Positions 1 through 8,874 of a stretch of DNA of 64,000 nt are shown here, one piece after another. The notes under the pieces were generated by a model, which saw nothing but the letters and a program-made list of their open reading frames with translations, searched no databases and was not told the origin of the DNA. Position 1 is the first letter of the stretch. Each line of letters starts with the position of its first letter. This stretch comes from Streptomyces iakyrus (GTDB lineage: Bacteria; Actinomycetota; Actinomycetes; Streptomycetales; Streptomycetaceae): positions 62,001-126,000 of the forward strand of contig NZ_JNXI01000001.1 in assembly GCF_000717055.1 (NCBI RefSeq), read 5' to 3'. A program made the translations under genes and the position numbers.

Positions 1-504
1 GGCACGGGCGAAGCCAACTACTACGTCACCGTCGAGTTCCTCGACTCCGAGCAGCACTCGCTCGCCACTGAGCACACCTACTTCGGCCACGTGAGCGCCT
101 CGGCGACCATGTCGAGGACGGCCTACGGGGTACTGCCGACCGACGGCCGCGGGCTGGCCGTCCGCCTCGTCGAGGTGAAGCGTGAGTCCGTTCCGACGAA
201 AGCCCCCGCAAGTGCTCTGGACACCGCGGTGGACCTCTTCGTGGAACAGGGCCTCGTACCGGCCGGCACTCCGTACGGGGATTGCCCTGACACCGCACCC
301 CAGGCCTATTGGATCGGTGACCGAGGAAACTGCTGGACCGCCGTCAACACCTTGCCGCCACTGCCCGCCACATCAGCTCCACCTCCCACCCTCGCAGTTC
401 CGACGCCCACGGCCGCGCTCCCCGGGACCGTTTGCCGCGACGGCTGGGTCTCCGGCTCCACCGGCCGCGGAATCTGCTCCCACCATGGGGGCATCGGCCG
501 CTGA
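1..504 (+). CDS. Partial secreted-type protein with DUF3761-like C-terminal motif (5' end outside window)
   Basis: The reading frame is open from base 1 to the TGA at 502-504, so only the last 167 residues are seen and the start lies outside the window. The final part follows a Pro/Ala/Thr-rich linker and carries a C-x2-G ... CSHHGG motif, which I associate with DUF3761, a short cysteine/histidine-rich domain of exported actinobacterial proteins. A further Cys pair (around GDCPD and GNCWT) precedes the linker. The body of the visible part is otherwise unrecognised. It runs in the same direction as the downstream defence genes, but about 110 bp separates them, so co-transcription is not evident. 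An export signal would be in the missing N-terminus and cannot be judged. Confidence 0.6.
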   Translation, partial: GTGEANYYVTVEFLDSEQHSLATEHTYFGHVSASATMSRTAYGVLPTDGRGLAVRLVEVKRESVPTKAPASALDTAVDLFVEQGLVPAGTPYGDCPDTAPQAYWIGDRGNCWTAVNTLPPLPATSAPPPTLAVPTPTAALPGTVCRDGWVSGSTGRGICSHHGGIGR

Positions 505-613
505 GTTCGGCCGGGGCTACGGGTGGAATGCAGGGCGCTGGCCGTAGTCGATCAGCTACTGTACGGGCACGTTCGATTCGTGGGCGGTTTCTACGTATGC
601 GGAGGCGTACATC

Positions 614-1840
614 TTGGTCGGCAGCGCTCCCGTGCCGGAGCCGGAACAGTCGCCGGACGTTCCCTCCGTCAAGCAAACGGCACATCAGGCGGACGAGCCA
701 TCGGTCGAGTTCACCGACACCGGACGCAGTACCGGTATCGAAGCCGAGGACATCGGTGAATCCGGACGGACGCCCTTCGACCCGGAGCTCATCGAGGTCC
801 ATCCCCGCAACCCGACGGTCGACCTCGTCATCCAGCGGCTGAAGCGGGGCCTGATCGACCTCCAACCCGACTTCCAGCGGAAGTCCGGTATCTGGAACGA
901 GAGGGCGCAGAGCCGACTGATCGAGTCGCTCCTGCTACGTATCGCGCTGCCTACGCTCTACGTGGCAGAGGAGGACGACGAGTCCTGGTCCGTGGTCGAC
1001 GGAGTTCAACGGCTCACCACCATCGTCAGATTCGTCAAGCCCGATGTCTCCGGTCTGGAGCCGCTTCAATTGGGGGGCCTGGAGTACCTCACCCAGTTCG
1101 ACGGCAGCCGCTTTGAGGACCTGCCCGGTCGGATGCAGACCCGCATCCTGGAAACCGAGCTCTCTGTGCTGGTGATCCGGCGGGGAACGCCCGAAGAGGC
1201 CAAGTTCAACATTTTCGCGCGGATCAACACCGGTGGCCAGCCGCTCACCCGGCAGGAACTGCGACACGCGCTGATCCCCGGTTCCGCGCGCAAGCTGCTG
1301 GCCACACTGGCTGAGAGCGAGTTCTTCTTGTCGGCGACGGCTCGCAGCGTCTCCCCCGCCCGCATGGCAGAGCGGGAACTGTGTCTGCGCTTCCTCGCGT
1401 TCGCGATGACTCCGCCCGAGCGGTACGTCACGCAGGACTTCGACGGCTTCCTCCGCAAAGCCATGCACCGCATCAACGCCCTGCCGATTGAAGTGCTGAT
1501 AGGACTGGAGCGGCGTTTCTATCTCACGATGGTGGACTGCAGACGGATCTTCGGAGACCAGGCGTTCCGCAAACAGTTCAGCGGAGTCAGCCGCCGGTAT
1601 CCCATCAACAAGGCACTGTTCGAGACGCAATCGGTGATCGTGGAGCGGTGCACGTCCAAGGAGATCGACATCCTGTGCGAGCGGGCACCGGTTCTCCAGA
1701 AGAAGTTCCAGAAACTGATGGACGACCCTGCCTTCTACGACGCCATCTCCTCCGGCACCGGCGATGCCAACAAAATCAACTACCGCTTCCAGTCCATGAA
1801 AGAGCTGTTCCGCGAGGTGTTGGAGTCCCCGGATGCTTGA
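614..1840 (+). CDS. DUF262 family protein (GmrS/NsnB-like), first gene of candidate defence operon
   Basis: A 408-residue protein with an N-terminal DUF262 domain at about residues 65-250. The hallmark motif appears as DGVQR (residues 129-133) in place of the usual DGQQR, followed by RLTTIVRF. DUF262 is a ParB/Srx-fold nucleotide-hydrolysing domain found in GmrSD-type modification-dependent restriction and in several phage-defence systems. TTG was chosen as start because GGAGG lies at 601-605, eight bases upstream; no better start is visible. The stop overlaps the next start by 8 bp, so translation is probably coupled to the ATPase gene. No C-terminal HNH (DUF1607) domain is evident, so this is a stand-alone sensor/NTPase-like subunit rather than a full GmrSD. 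Confidence 0.85.
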   Translation: MVGSAPVPEPEQSPDVPSVKQTAHQADEPSVEFTDTGRSTGIEAEDIGESGRTPFDPELIEVHPRNPTVDLVIQRLKRGLIDLQPDFQRKSGIWNERAQSRLIESLLLRIALPTLYVAEEDDESWSVVDGVQRLTTIVRFVKPDVSGLEPLQLGGLEYLTQFDGSRFEDLPGRMQTRILETELSVLVIRRGTPEEAKFNIFARINTGGQPLTRQELRHALIPGSARKLLATLAESEFFLSATARSVSPARMAERELCLRFLAFAMTPPERYVTQDFDGFLRKAMHRINALPIEVLIGLERRFYLTMVDCRRIFGDQAFRKQFSGVSRRYPINKALFETQSVIVERCTSKEIDILCERAPVLQKKFQKLMDDPAFYDAISSGTGDANKINYRFQSMKELFREVLESPDA

Positions 1841-2972
1841 GTCGCTCACTCTCACCAACTTCAAGGCGTTCGCCCACCAGGAACTCCGCCTGGCCCCCTT
1901 CACCCTGCTGACCGGACTCAACTCCTCCGGCAAGAGCTCCGTACTCCAGTCCCTGGCCCTGCTGCGGCAGTCGTACGAGTCGGGAGACCTCGCACCCGTG
2001 GGCGACCGTGAGGCCGGGCTGCTCCTCAACGAGGAGCTGGTCCAGCTCGGTACCGGGCAGGACGTACGGCACGAGTCGTACGACGACACGGGTCCGCACA
2101 TCGCGTTCGCCCTACGGGGGGACGGAGGATCGGAGCAGTGGACGGCGCTCTACGAGCGTGAGGCCGACCATCTCAAGCTGCTTCAGCAGGTGGACGGGGA
2201 GATGGTGGAGAGGTTCGTCGAACCGGCGGCGCTGCTGCCGACGTTGTTCGGACCGGGCTTCCAGTACCTCAAGGCGGACCGGGTCTCCCCGCAGGTCAGT
2301 TACCCCCGTTCGCACCACGCCGTCACCACGCGCGGATTTCTCGGCGCGCACGGCGAGCACACCGTCAACTACCTGCGCATTCACCAGGACGAACCAGTCG
2401 CGGCAGACCCGCTCATCCTCTCGGACACCTCCTCCAACAGTCTCCTCGGGCAGACCCAAGCTTGGATGCAAAAGCTCTGCCCGGGGGTGACACTCAAGGC
2501 GGAGGACATCGCCGGCACGGATGCCGTCCGCCTCAGCTATCGATTCGGCTCCGGTGCGTTGGCCTCCAACAGCTTCCGTCCCACCAACGTCGGCTTCGGA
2601 CTCACGTACGTCCTGCCGATCGTCGTGGCCTGCCTGTCGGCCAAGCCTGGGACGCTGATCCTGCTGGAAAACCCGGAGGCGCACCTGCATCCGCAGGGCC
2701 AGACCTGGATGGCGTACCTGGCGAGCGCGGCGGCGGCGAGCGGGGCGCAGATCGTGATGGAGACGCACAGCGACCACGTACTCAACGGCCTGCGGCTACG
2801 GGTCAAGCAGGAGCTGCTGAGCGCCGACGCGACCGCCGTGCACTACTTCCGTCGCAAGGATCAGACCTCGGAGGTCGTCAGCCCGGTCATCGGGCCGGAC
2901 GGGCGGCTCTCCGAGTGGCCCGAGGGCTTCTTCGACGAGTGGGAGAACTCCCTCGACCAACTGCTCGACTGA
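1833..2972 (+). CDS. AAA family ATPase with DUF3696-type C-terminus (NsnA-like)
   Basis: A 379-residue SMC/OLD-like ABC ATPase. Walker A is GLNSSGKSS (residues 28-36), the Walker B region is LILLENPEAHLHP (E279, E282, H284), and the H-loop is ETHSDH (310-315). The C-terminal WPEGFFDEW segment is typical of DUF3696. Proteins with this layout act as ATP-driven sensors or motors in two- and three-gene anti-phage systems. The ATG at 1833 overlaps the stop of the DUF262 gene. The DUF262 + DUF3696-ATPase + unknown gene order is what I remember for the Menshen system (NsnB, NsnA, NsnC); the family calls rest on motifs, the system name on recollection. Confidence 0.88.
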   Translation: MLESLTLTNFKAFAHQELRLAPFTLLTGLNSSGKSSVLQSLALLRQSYESGDLAPVGDREAGLLLNEELVQLGTGQDVRHESYDDTGPHIAFALRGDGGSEQWTALYEREADHLKLLQQVDGEMVERFVEPAALLPTLFGPGFQYLKADRVSPQVSYPRSHHAVTTRGFLGAHGEHTVNYLRIHQDEPVAADPLILSDTSSNSLLGQTQAWMQKLCPGVTLKAEDIAGTDAVRLSYRFGSGALASNSFRPTNVGFGLTYVLPIVVACLSAKPGTLILLENPEAHLHPQGQTWMAYLASAAAASGAQIVMETHSDHVLNGLRLRVKQELLSADATAVHYFRRKDQTSEVVSPVIGPDGRLSEWPEGFFDEWENSLDQLLD

Positions 2973-3032
2973 GTTGCAGCACGGAGTCATTGAAGCGCCC
3001 CGGGGGGTCGGGGTGATCGGTGCGGAACGAGA

Positions 3033-3971
3033 ATGGGGTGGGGCGTGCCGCTGCACGTGTTTCTCAACGAACAGTCATGTGCGTCCGATTGCGGAGCGGA
3101 CGAGGTCTCGGAGGGCATGCGCACCTTCGTGGACGTGCTGAGGCGGTTACAGCGTCTGCGCGGCATCAGCCTCGCTACGCAGAATCCGTTCGACGAGACG
3201 GAACTCGCACGAGGTTATTACTACGCGCAGTGGCGCAATGACGCCCGCAACAAGGAAGAAGCTCTCTACTTCCAGCGAATGCGCGACCGCTGTGTCACCT
3301 TCACAGCGGCTCTGCACGCGGCGGCGACGGAGGAGCGGGACGACATATGGCACCGCTTCAAGGGAGTCGACGTCCATGGACTTCGCGCGGCCTTGATGGC
3401 GGACGGACTCGCCCTCAGTCTCCCGCTGGCCCCGGAGTGGGACACCGCCTGGCTGGATCTGGACATCGAGGAGCTGTCTGAGGGCCCCGAGCCCGGCGAC
3501 GTCGTCGCCGACGAGTACACGGATCAGGTCCGGCACACCTCCCGGAAGGCGCACCTTGCCGAACACGAGGAGTGGATCCTCAGGGAAGGACTGGACCGCG
3601 TCTCCAGTGGAGCCGAACTCTGGGCGGGACGAGCGGACTTCTTCCCCCACCTCCAATTTCTCGACCGGGTGAAGGACGATCTGGAAAACCTCGACCCGCG
3701 GTGGTTCAAGGGAGCCCGCCAATTGCTGCGACAGCTTGAGGCCACCGCGGCCCAGTGGGACCCGGCTTCCCCCACCGGGCCGCACTGGGAAGCCCCGAAC
3801 ATCAGAGGCGAGCACGAGAACGCCCGCAAGGACCGGATGTGGGAGGACAACGGCAAGGACGAGTGTTTCCAGTTGCACGGAAACCTCAACCGAGGAGCCG
3901 GCCGCATTTACTTCCGGCTCGTTCACGACGAGAAGGCCATTCGCATCGCCCACATCGGGCGCCACCTCTGA
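3033..3971 (+). CDS. Unrecognised third component of DUF262/DUF3696 operon (NsnC candidate)
   Basis: A 312-residue protein I cannot place in a named family. It begins LHVFLNEQSC, has a largely charged helical middle, and ends with a beta-rich segment GRIYFRLVHDEKAIRIAHIG (residues 291-310). That last segment resembles the core strands of RelE/ParE-like or other small nuclease folds, but no catalytic set is clear. It follows the ATPase gene by 60 bp and precedes the RAMA-CBS-HEPN gene by 45 bp, all on one strand, so it is probably a defence operon subunit, perhaps the effector. ATG at 3033 is used; GTG at 3045 is in frame, is preceded by a G-rich stretch, and is an equally good start. Confidence 0.7.
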   Translation: MGWGVPLHVFLNEQSCASDCGADEVSEGMRTFVDVLRRLQRLRGISLATQNPFDETELARGYYYAQWRNDARNKEEALYFQRMRDRCVTFTAALHAAATEERDDIWHRFKGVDVHGLRAALMADGLALSLPLAPEWDTAWLDLDIEELSEGPEPGDVVADEYTDQVRHTSRKAHLAEHEEWILREGLDRVSSGAELWAGRADFFPHLQFLDRVKDDLENLDPRWFKGARQLLRQLEATAAQWDPASPTGPHWEAPNIRGEHENARKDRMWEDNGKDECFQLHGNLNRGAGRIYFRLVHDEKAIRIAHIGRHL

Positions 3972-4016
3972 AACAGACACTCCCGCCCCTCCCCCACTGA
4001 CAAAGACGCAGGTGAC

Positions 4017-5429
4017 ATGACTGATTCCACTACCGGCCCCGTAGAGACGCAGTCCCGCGCCCGCTACCTCCTGGACGGACGACGGGTGACACTCACCGAC
4101 CTCCTCAGCGCCGGGCTGCTCACAGAAGGCGAGCACCTGAAGTTCGTACGGCCCCGGATGGGCGAGTCGCACGACGCCACGGTCACGCCCCGGGGATGGA
4201 TCCGGCTGGCGGACGGCGAGGAGTTCCGCTCGCCCTCCAAGGCGGCCACGGTCGCTGTCGGGTACGGAACGTTCGACGGATGGGAGGCGTGGCAGGTGGA
4301 CGACGGCAGATTCCTGACGCAGTTGCGCCAGGAGCTGCTGGACCGGGCCGCCGAGGAAGCCGAGCCCACGGAACCGGAGGAGGAGCGACAGATGTCGCTG
4401 TCGCCCAGCGAACGCCATGCCCGGCTGAAGAAGGCACGTGAGTCGGCCGAGGCAGGCAGCCCGTTCACCCTCACCGTGCAGGAGCTGCTGGGCTGGTGGG
4501 GTGCGACCGGCCGGGGACTGGTCAATGAACAGATCGAGGCCGACCTCGCCAATCACAGCCTCATCACCTCACCCGAGTTCGACAAGGTCCCCCTGACCGC
4601 CACGGTCCAGCTGGTCAAGGCTGCGGAAGAGGACGCCGAGGACATTCCTCTCGCCGGGTCTTCAGCGCCCCTCACAGCGTCGGCCGGCACGTCCGAGGAA
4701 CAGGAGTCACGCGAGACCGGGCTCACCGTAGGCACCCTGCCGTCCGCCCTCGGCGGTGTCGTCAGCGTCAAGCCGACCGCCACCTTCGAGGAGGTCATCA
4801 CGCTGATGGTGCTCCACGACTTCTCGCAGCTGCCCGTCCTCGCCGGTCCGCACAACCTGCGGGGATCCGTCTCGTGGAAGTCGATAGCGCGTGCCCGGCA
4901 CGCCGACCCCGGCGCCCATCTCTCCCAGGCCATAGTGGACGCCCGGGACGTACGCTACGACCACGACCTGATCGATGTCCTTCCCACACTGGCCGAACAC
5001 GACTTCGTCCTCGTCCGTGACCAGAGGAACGCCATCGCCGGCATCGTCACCGCCGCCGACGTGGCCCAGGCCTACGGCGATCTGGCCGGACACTTCCTCC
5101 TGATCGGGGAGATGGACCGCAGGCTGCGGCAGGTCATCGCGGGCGCCTTCACCCTGCCCGAGGTCACAAAACTCTGCGACCCGAAGGGAGAACGCATCAC
5201 CTCCTTCGGAGACATGAGCGTCGGCGACTACAAACGCGTATTGGAGAACCCCGACCTGTGGCAGCAACTGGGATGGCCACTCGACCGCAAGGTGTTCATC
5301 GACCGGCTTGAGGAGATCCGCAGGATCCGCAACAACGTCATGCACTTCAACAGCAGCGATCCCCTGCCGAAGGACGACGTGGACAAGATCCGCAACCTCA
5401 ACAAGCTGCTGCGGGAGTACGGGGAGTAG
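4017..5429 (+). CDS. RAMA-CBS-HEPN fusion protein, putative sensor/RNase of the defence operon
   Basis: A 470-residue multidomain protein. Residues ~12-96 match the RAMA domain (restriction enzyme adenine methylase associated): A-x-V, then G-x-I-x-L-x-D-G, SPSKAA, and the closing GW-x2-W. Residues ~125-200 look like a small helical linker. Residues ~235-360 form a CBS pair, a nucleotide-sensing Bateman module. The last ~100 residues are helical and contain R438-N-N-V-M-H443, the R-x4-H signature of HEPN ribonucleases. ATG 4017 follows AGGTGAC. Inference: RAMA would sense nucleic acid or modification, CBS a nucleotide, and HEPN would cut RNA. It is the last gene of the operon and is not part of the three-gene Menshen core that I know. 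Confidence 0.8.
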   Translation: MTDSTTGPVETQSRARYLLDGRRVTLTDLLSAGLLTEGEHLKFVRPRMGESHDATVTPRGWIRLADGEEFRSPSKAATVAVGYGTFDGWEAWQVDDGRFLTQLRQELLDRAAEEAEPTEPEEERQMSLSPSERHARLKKARESAEAGSPFTLTVQELLGWWGATGRGLVNEQIEADLANHSLITSPEFDKVPLTATVQLVKAAEEDAEDIPLAGSSAPLTASAGTSEEQESRETGLTVGTLPSALGGVVSVKPTATFEEVITLMVLHDFSQLPVLAGPHNLRGSVSWKSIARARHADPGAHLSQAIVDARDVRYDHDLIDVLPTLAEHDFVLVRDQRNAIAGIVTAADVAQAYGDLAGHFLLIGEMDRRLRQVIAGAFTLPEVTKLCDPKGERITSFGDMSVGDYKRVLENPDLWQQLGWPLDRKVFIDRLEEIRRIRNNVMHFNSSDPLPKDDVDKIRNLNKLLREYGE

Positions 5430-5544
5430 ATCCAGGGATCTGCCGCACACCGCCGCCTACACGCCACACACCGTCGCCTACGGCGGCTCGCTGTGCGCGC
5501 GTCGGCCCTGGGCACGGCCGCGTGCGCCCGGCAGCGTAGGCGCC

Positions 5545-6057
5545 ATGAACAGGAAGCACTCACCCACCTCCATGACGGCGGCCGCAACACGCGACGCGGC
5601 AGAAGTGGGCGCCAGGACCGCCGAGTTCACGATGCGCTTCAGCTCCACTCCGCGCGGCGCCCACCTCGCCCGCCGCCTGGTCGCGGACCGGCTCGACGCG
5701 TGGGGCCATCCTCATACGTCCACCGCCAACGAGACGCTGACCCTCATCACGGCGGAGCTGGCCGCCAACGCCGTACGCCACGGGCACGTACAAGGACGCG
5801 ACTTCGAGGTGCGACTCGTCGCTACCGGCGAGACGCTGTGCGTGGAGGTCTCCGACACGCGTGCGGAGCGCGTGCCACCGCTCTCCCCGCGCGAGGCTCC
5901 CGGTGACGCCGAGACCGGTCGTGGGCTGATGCTCGTAGCCACTCTGGCCGACCGGTGGGGCATCGAGCCCCGGGCGATGGGCCCCGGGAAGACCGTGTGG
6001 GCGGAGACGGGCTGTCCCCTCAGCAGCCGCTTGCCCGCCCTAGGGATGCCGCGATGA
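5545..6057 (+). CDS. ATP-binding protein, RsbW/SpoIIAB-like histidine kinase-type ATPase
   Basis: A 170-residue single-domain GHKL ATPase. The N box is LITAELAANAVRHG, the G1 region VSDTR, and the G2 box GRGLMLVATLADRWG. Streptomyces encodes dozens of such anti-sigma-factor-like proteins, most of unknown target. The upstream frame is open for another 79 codons but lacks domain similarity there, so ATG 5545 is chosen; the ribosome-binding site is weak (GTAGG). It lies 115 bp after the RAMA-CBS-HEPN gene and 18 bp before the nuclease-like gene, on the same strand. Whether it belongs functionally to the defence genes is unknown. Confidence 0.8.
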   Translation: MNRKHSPTSMTAAATRDAAEVGARTAEFTMRFSSTPRGAHLARRLVADRLDAWGHPHTSTANETLTLITAELAANAVRHGHVQGRDFEVRLVATGETLCVEVSDTRAERVPPLSPREAPGDAETGRGLMLVATLADRWGIEPRAMGPGKTVWAETGCPLSSRLPALGMPR

Positions 6058-6075
6058 CTCGCGTACTCTCCGTGC

Positions 6076-7530
6076 ATGGTTTACGTCATAGCGCTCAGCG
6101 AGAAGGAACTTGACCGTATTGACATGGACCTACGGCTGAAGCGGTCCATCACCAAGACTGTCGCCGCCGAGTCCTTGCCTAATGGTTCCGAGCCGCAGAT
6201 CACTCTACTCGTCAGACGGTCGTCCGTGGCCGGGCAGGCTCCGCTGGTTTGGCTGGGGGTCGTACGACAGCCACGCGGAGAGAAGGTGGCCGCAGTCGAC
6301 TCCCGGGTCAACGTGGAACTGCTACGAGAGTGCCCCGTCTCGGTCTCGTTACGGGCCATCGAAGCGAAATTGCCCCTTGATGTCCGCCACGTGATCGTTG
6401 CTGCTTCGGACAGGGAATTCACCATCCTCGACGCCGTTGCGTCCGAAGCTCTCCTTTCGGCCCTCGCCCAGCACCATGAGAAGCTGCGCCAGCTGCTCGA
6501 CTTTCTGGGTGAGGCCGCCGAGCCAGAACGCCTCGATCCGCTGAGTCGGGCCGAGGACGCCTCTTGGCAGGAGCAACTCGAAGCTGCCCGGCTGGCAATG
6601 GCAACCGTGGGGATTCCGCCTGCTCGGCTTGCCGCTTGGCGCCGTCCGACCGATCGCCACGCGCCGGCTTTGGCTGGTTTGATCGCCGAACCCTACGAAC
6701 CGTCGCTACTCGACTACGACATGCATCACTTCTTCGACGGAGACGACGTCTTCCAGGCCATGGGGCCTCCGTATGTCGGCGGCTCTCTCGGATCCGCCTT
6801 TCGATGCGATATCCAAGTCTTCGAACACCTCGGCCGCCGAATCGAAATCGCGAACGTCAACGCATCACCGGTCGAAACCCGCCTCGGCACCGACCTGATT
6901 TTCTACCACGAGCCGACGCAAAGCTTCGTGCTGGTGCAGTACAAGCGCCTGCCACACGAGGCCGGAAATCGCTGGATTCGCGTTGACAAGAAACTGCTGA
7001 GTCAGCTGGACCGACTGGAGCGCGTGGCCGCCCTCAGCCGCCCAGCGGGCCTTCCCCACGAATGGCGGCTCGGCCCTGATCCATGCTTTGTGAAGCTCTC
7101 CTACTGGCCCCTGACGGAAACCATCGATCCAGGCCCCTCGCCCGGCATGTATTTGCCCGTACCGTACGTGCGGCTTCTACTGGAAGACGACGTCACGCGG
7201 GGCCCCAATGGCGGACGGATGCTCGGGTACCCCCAGATCGACCGGTATCTGACGAACACCGAGTTCACCACGCTCATCAAGAATGGATTGGTGGGCACCG
7301 TCGGCACAACGATCGAGGAACTCGCGGCAATCGGTGCGCAACGGGCCGAGGAGGACAAAATGTCCGTAGTCCTCGCCGTCGAGAGGGCCACGGGCCCACT
7401 GCGGGAGACGGTCAAGGAGCGGCACAAGCGCAACCACGCTCAGGGGTACGACAAGGCGCTCGCCAACCGCTTGCGCAGGCAGCGTCGTTACGCCCCCATG
7501 CCCGGTCAGCAGACGTTCCCCGAAGCGTAG
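6076..7530 (+). CDS. PD-(D/E)xK nuclease-like protein of unknown family
   Basis: A 484-residue protein. The only recognisable element is at residues ~268-292, where GTDLIF is followed after 15 residues by VLVQYK. D273 with Q288-x-K290 fits the D ... (E/Q)-x-K core of PD-(D/E)xK nucleases, where a beta-hairpin carries the catalytic residues. The N-terminal ~200 residues and the C-terminus (basic, RLRRQRRY near the end) are unrecognised; the basic tail could bind nucleic acid. The gene is visibly richer in A/T than its neighbours, suggesting recent acquisition. It follows the RsbW-like gene by 18 bp. Likely a restriction or abortive-infection effector, by motif and location only. Confidence 0.65.
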   Translation: MVYVIALSEKELDRIDMDLRLKRSITKTVAAESLPNGSEPQITLLVRRSSVAGQAPLVWLGVVRQPRGEKVAAVDSRVNVELLRECPVSVSLRAIEAKLPLDVRHVIVAASDREFTILDAVASEALLSALAQHHEKLRQLLDFLGEAAEPERLDPLSRAEDASWQEQLEAARLAMATVGIPPARLAAWRRPTDRHAPALAGLIAEPYEPSLLDYDMHHFFDGDDVFQAMGPPYVGGSLGSAFRCDIQVFEHLGRRIEIANVNASPVETRLGTDLIFYHEPTQSFVLVQYKRLPHEAGNRWIRVDKKLLSQLDRLERVAALSRPAGLPHEWRLGPDPCFVKLSYWPLTETIDPGPSPGMYLPVPYVRLLLEDDVTRGPNGGRMLGYPQIDRYLTNTEFTTLIKNGLVGTVGTTIEELAAIGAQRAEEDKMSVVLAVERATGPLRETVKERHKRNHAQGYDKALANRLRRQRRYAPMPGQQTFPEA

Positions 7531-7573
7531 GGCTTGGCAGTCTCGGGCCCGGTCCGACTCGGCTCGGGAACAC

Positions 7574-8614
7574 TCACAAGCCCAGGCTCCGCAACACGAA
7601 ACTCATGTGCTGGATGTTGCCCACCTTGTTCCACGTCGAGTGGCTGCCCGTACTGACTGAGCCTTCGGTCCGATCGCGCAACCACCTCTCTCCTGTTCCC
7701 GCCTCCGCGCCCCGGAAGTCCGCGAGCCCGGTGAGGCAGCACGCGGCCTCCCGGTTGGCGTCGTCGTACTGCCTGCCGTGCGGCACCTTGGACAGGTGGT
7801 AGGAGCGGGCGGTGGTGTAGCGGAGGATGCCCCACGGCGGGCCTCCGCCGCGCGCGGGCGGGGTCTGGGTGACGTACGTGGCGGGGTGGATGCCGTAGTC
7901 GCCGTAGCGGAGTCGGGGGAGGTACGGGCGTTCGCCGTGCTGGATCTCGTGCCAGGTTTCCCAGTCCGTACGCGGGGCCTCGTACGGGAGGCCTTCCCGG
8001 AAATCGGCCGGCGGTTCGGGGAAGCCGCCCGCCACCACGGTCACGGTGCGCCACGAGGTGAGCGGGATCAGGGAGTCCAGGGCGCGCAGCGCCTCCTTGG
8101 CGGCTTCGGGGCGGTCGGGCAGGACCGTGCAGAGGTCGAGGAAAAGGGCGGCCGGGTGGTGCGCGGGAAGCCGGTCCAGCAACTCGCGGACGTCCGAGGC
8201 CGTGCCGTCGTTCCACTCGCCGGGGAGACGCACGCGGATACCGAGCACGTCCTCGCGTCGCCGAGCCACGGCGAGGGCGAGTGCCTGCTGCGCGACGGGG
8301 CGCCCGGGTCCGGTTACGGGCCGCAGGTTGCGGTGGTCCCACCAGTCGAGGGGGAGAGCCTCGGCCAGGACCGCGGCTTCGGTGGCGTCGGCGAACGGCG
8401 CGTCCAGCCACGCGGATCCGTGGCGCTGTGCGGCGGTGACGCCGTCGGCGTCCTTGCCAATCCGTTCGGCCAGCGGCTTCGGCAACATGCCGGGGCGAGG
8501 AGGCAGTGTCCACAGGGGAGCGACCCGGCGTTGTACGTCCGGCGTCAGCTCACGGTAGGCGGCCGTGGCGTGCGGCCGGGTCGCCAGGACTGGAACGTAC
8601 AGCGGTACGGACAT
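7574..8614 (-). CDS. Beta family protein (phage T4 beta protein-like)
   Basis: A 346-residue protein recognised as a member of the Beta_protein family (named from a phage protein). Typical features are the N-terminal YVPVLATRPHATAAYREL, the central LFLDLCTVLP, and the GGFPEPPADF segment. Members are common in bacterial defence islands and prophages; the biochemical function is not established as far as I know. The TIM-barrel-like pattern of the family would fit a hydrolase or binding scaffold. It converges on the nuclease-like gene (stop-to-stop gap about 43 bp) and is divergent from the giant helicase gene, with a 260-bp intergenic region holding the promoters of both. Confidence 0.75.
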   Translation of the reverse strand: MSVPLYVPVLATRPHATAAYRELTPDVQRRVAPLWTLPPRPGMLPKPLAERIGKDADGVTAAQRHGSAWLDAPFADATEAAVLAEALPLDWWDHRNLRPVTGPGRPVAQQALALAVARRREDVLGIRVRLPGEWNDGTASDVRELLDRLPAHHPAALFLDLCTVLPDRPEAAKEALRALDSLIPLTSWRTVTVVAGGFPEPPADFREGLPYEAPRTDWETWHEIQHGERPYLPRLRYGDYGIHPATYVTQTPPARGGGPPWGILRYTTARSYHLSKVPHGRQYDDANREAACCLTGLADFRGAEAGTGERWLRDRTEGSVSTGSHSTWNKVGNIQHMSFVLRSLGL

Positions 8615-8874
8615 GGCGTCCCCCTCGGCGCTGCCCGTGCACGGTGTTTTCCTTCAGGGTGAAACCATTGGCCGGGGCCGGAAAGGGCGCCAATCAGCCA
8701 TCGGTTCGCGGCTGGGCACGTCCGATGCCGCAGCGGGCCGGCGCCGGATCACCCGGACCGGGTGTACCCGTCCCCTCACACACTGTCCGACCTGCGCTAT
8801 ACGGTTGATCCGCACCACACGAGGCGACCGTTGCCACGCGCGCGTCTCGGGATCCACGGACGAAGGGGAGCGTC

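Noticed and set aside
614..1840. GmrSD type IV restriction enzyme
   Set aside because: No C-terminal HNH/DUF1607 part or separate GmrD gene; the ATPase partner fits a Menshen-like system better.
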